The notes under the pieces were generated by a model. The model did not search any database. It saw nothing but the letters and a program-made list of their open reading frames with translations, and had not been told where the DNA came from. Position numbers and translations under genes: made by a program. Positions 62,283 through 64,000 of a stretch of 64,000 bases of DNA are shown here, in pieces. Location: assembly GCA_963761735.1 (NCBI GenBank), contig CAVXHQ010000007.1, positions 338,705 through 402,704 of the forward strand. The letters are read 5' to 3'. The DNA comes from CAVXHQ01 sp963761735. Its GTDB lineage: Bacteria > Pseudomonadota > Alphaproteobacteria > Rhodobacterales > Rhodobacteraceae. How positions within the stretch are numbered: position 1 is the first letter of the stretch; each line of letters starts with the position of its first letter.

Positions 62283-63617
62283 ATGTCAAAACCTGTCCTG
62301 CGCGGTAAGACTTGGTATCTGAAGAGACGGGTTCCGACCCGCTTCGCCGCCGTTGAAGAACGTGCCGTTATTTGGGACAGCCTTTCCACGGACTCTTACA
62401 GCGTCGCGGTTCAGAAGTCTGCGGGTGTCTGGCTCAACTATATCGAAGCCTGGGAAGCGCGGCTGGCAGGCAGGGATGGTGACGCTGCCGAGAAATTTCG
62501 GGCGGCGCAGCACCTTGCGGCGATCCGCGGGTTTCAGCTTCTTGCCATCGAGAAGGTGGAGCAGGCCCCGTTGGAAGATATCCTGCTACGGGTGGAGGCG
62601 TCTCGCGGCGTCGATGGTGCGCCGGATGAGGTGATAGCGTCCGCTGTTCTGGGTGCGGTTCAAGCTCCCAAATTGCGGCTATCCGACTTGGTCGAGCATG
62701 TCGAGGACCTTGCAGCGCAGGACAACCGGTTCAAAAACAGCGAACAGATGCGGTTGTGGCGCTCGCCGCGCATGCGTGCTGTGAATAATTTGGTCGCGGC
62801 GGTGGGCAAGGATATCGAAGTAGCCTCCGTCGGCTCGGCCGAGGCACGGGTCCACAAGAAATGGTGGGAAGCCCGCATCAAGCGCGAAGGCCAGTCAGCG
62901 GATACGGCGAACAAGGACTTCAACTACTTGTCCGGTATGCTGTCGCGGTTCTACGATGATCTTGAGCACGAGGATCCGCCACGTCCCTATGCGGGTATCT
63001 CGATACGTGATCGCCATGCCAAACCGTGCCGGAAGCGAGAAGTGCCTGTCGATTGGATCGTAGATAAATGGTTTTCGGAAGGCGCTTTCGATGGCCTGAA
63101 CGCAGAGGCGCGCGACATTCTCTTGATTTCGGTTGAAACTGGGTGTCGGCAGAATGAGATTTACAACTTACCGGCTTCGGCGATTTGCCTTGATGGCCCA
63201 ATCCCGCATCTCAGTGTGGAAAATGAATTGCCAGATGACCCTGACGAGCGGCGTGAAGTGAAGAACATGCCCTCGCATCGCAAGATCCCACTGGTCGGCG
63301 TCGCACTGGCGGCAGCAAAGCGCCACCCGGCTGGCTTTCCGAGGTATCGCAACAAGAGCAGCTATAGTGCAGCCGTGAATAAATATCTGCGCGCGAATGA
63401 TTTGTTGCCAGCGGGGGTCACAATCGGCGGGACACGACATACGTGGGAAAGCCGTATGAAGCGGGCGGGTTATGACACGGATGATCGTGGGGAGCTAATG
63501 GGCCATTCGCTGAAACAGCGCCGAGGGCGTGAGGTTTACGGCGATGATATGGCTCTGGCTGACAGGCTCGCGGTTGCACAGAAGGTCATGCTGGCCGTGC
63601 CTGCGCATCTGGCGTGA
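62283..63617 (+). CDS. Tyrosine-type site-specific recombinase/integrase
   Basis: A 444-residue integrase. The N-terminal part starts like DUF6538-type arm-binding domains (VLRGKTWYLKRRVPTRFAAV). In the catalytic domain Arg289 (ETGCRQNEIYNL), Arg385 (GGTRHTWESR), His408 (ELMGHSLKQRRG) and the nucleophile Tyr419 (REVYGDD) are visible; the residue normally His three before the second Arg appears to be Gly382. Position and orientation directly behind tRNA-Ser(GCT) are those of an integrase that inserted its element into the tRNA 3' end. The element continues beyond the window. Confidence 0.92.
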   Translation: MSKPVLRGKTWYLKRRVPTRFAAVEERAVIWDSLSTDSYSVAVQKSAGVWLNYIEAWEARLAGRDGDAAEKFRAAQHLAAIRGFQLLAIEKVEQAPLEDILLRVEASRGVDGAPDEVIASAVLGAVQAPKLRLSDLVEHVEDLAAQDNRFKNSEQMRLWRSPRMRAVNNLVAAVGKDIEVASVGSAEARVHKKWWEARIKREGQSADTANKDFNYLSGMLSRFYDDLEHEDPPRPYAGISIRDRHAKPCRKREVPVDWIVDKWFSEGAFDGLNAEARDILLISVETGCRQNEIYNLPASAICLDGPIPHLSVENELPDDPDERREVKNMPSHRKIPLVGVALAAAKRHPAGFPRYRNKSSYSAAVNKYLRANDLLPAGVTIGGTRHTWESRMKRAGYDTDDRGELMGHSLKQRRGREVYGDDMALADRLAVAQKVMLAVPAHLA

Positions 63618-63662
63618 GAGGGGTGGGTCTTGTCTGTGCAATCTGCGGCCTCCCAGTGACTT

Positions 63663-63926
63663 CTAGGATAAACTTGAGAGATATTTTCTGGACCGCGCAA
63701 TGGCGTCCTGTTTCAACTGTTCTGCTTCTAACTCTTTCTCAAGTCGCAAGAAGATCGGCAGATATGCGTGGTTGGTTTCCAGCAGGGCCGCGACGGTCTG
63801 CAGACAAGACCTGATGCGTGCGAGGTTTTGAGACTGCGGCCTTTGCCGCGTCAGCAGCTTGGTTGCTTTGACCAGCGAGAGCCGAATTGGGGTATGATGG
63901 CTGGACGGTTGGAGCGTCAAAGACAT
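63663..63926 (-). CDS. Small hypothetical protein
   Basis: About 87 residues from an ATG at 63926 (longer starts are possible). The C-terminal part is a charged amphipathic helix-rich sequence (LRLEKELEAEQLKQDAIARS), preceded by ATKLLTRQRPQSQNLARIRS. I recognise no family. It is convergent with the integrase gene and is probably an accessory gene of the same element. Its codon pattern is acceptable, but it could be a chance frame. Confidence 0.4.
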   Translation of the reverse strand: MSLTLQPSSHHTPIRLSLVKATKLLTRQRPQSQNLARIRSCLQTVAALLETNHAYLPIFLRLEKELEAEQLKQDAIARSRKYLSSLS

Positions 63927-64000
63927 TGCATCGGCAGGCGGTGCCGCCGATGGCACCTCCCCTGGCGCGCGCATGTCTCTTCCGGTCCCGTGCCATCGGC

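Overview
The window looks like the chromosome of a Rhodobacteraceae (Roseobacter-type) alphaproteobacterium. It is GC-rich. It carries an alphaproteobacterial-type rpoC-rpoB-rplL-rplJ-rplA-rplK-nusG-secE block with a DUF2312/GapR gene and an M29 aminopeptidase gene nearby, and its decayed accessory DNA resembles what is common in that family. Assignment is by protein character and gene order; no database search was run.

Layout. 1-2.2 kb: a scar of a conjugative element, with a 5'-truncated trbI and a DUF2274 gene fused at about 862-868 to a 5'-truncated epimerase gene. 2.1-6.9 kb: a minus-strand catabolic set (epimerase, aldehyde dehydrogenase, iron alcohol dehydrogenase, LysR regulator). 7.0-21.5 kb: a sugar-type ABC transporter locus in advanced decay. 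It holds two broken IclR-type regulators, one of them an unusual IclR-HTH plus periplasmic-binding-protein hybrid. The binding-protein gene is split by an IS66 element with an exact 8-bp target duplication. One ATPase gene is cut off by an IS21-family element that has no target duplication (a deletion scar). A second ATPase gene lacks its start, carries a frameshift and is split by another IS21-family element with a 6-bp duplication. Two permease genes are intact. 21.5-25.1 kb: an ABM-fold protein, DhaK and DhaL kinase subunits, a VOC protein and a DhnA/LsrF-type class I aldolase. The content recalls the Lsr (AI-2) pathway, but with a DhaKL kinase in place of LsrK.

26.1-42.7 kb: an insecticidal-type Tc toxin locus. 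It has one giant TcB-TcC fusion (2499 aa, with a hypervariable C-terminus) followed by a TcA protein that begins with a peptidoglycan-binding-like domain. The TcA frame is split by an 11-bp tandem duplication, leaving two reading frames overlapping as ATGA. 42.8-48.1 kb: an iron-type ABC permease, a conserved hypothetical, gapR, a frameshifted M29 aminopeptidase and a thioredoxin-reductase-like flavoprotein. 48.2-60.8 kb: the core rpoBC/ribosomal protein operon on the minus strand. 60.8-62.0 kb: non-coding DNA with a 3' half of a tRNA-Trp-like gene and short tandem repeats. 62.0-64.0 kb: tRNA-Ser(GCT) directly followed by a tyrosine recombinase, the edge of an integrated element that runs out of the window.

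How the parts fit. The binding-protein promoter and the dhaK promoter share an inverted-repeat operator-like sequence, so transporter and kinase/aldolase genes were probably one regulon for a small ketose-like or AI-2-like compound. Import is now presumably lost, since regulators, binding protein and ATPases are all broken. The Tc locus is a self-contained toxin module with no obvious immunity gene, as expected for a toxin aimed at eukaryotic cells.
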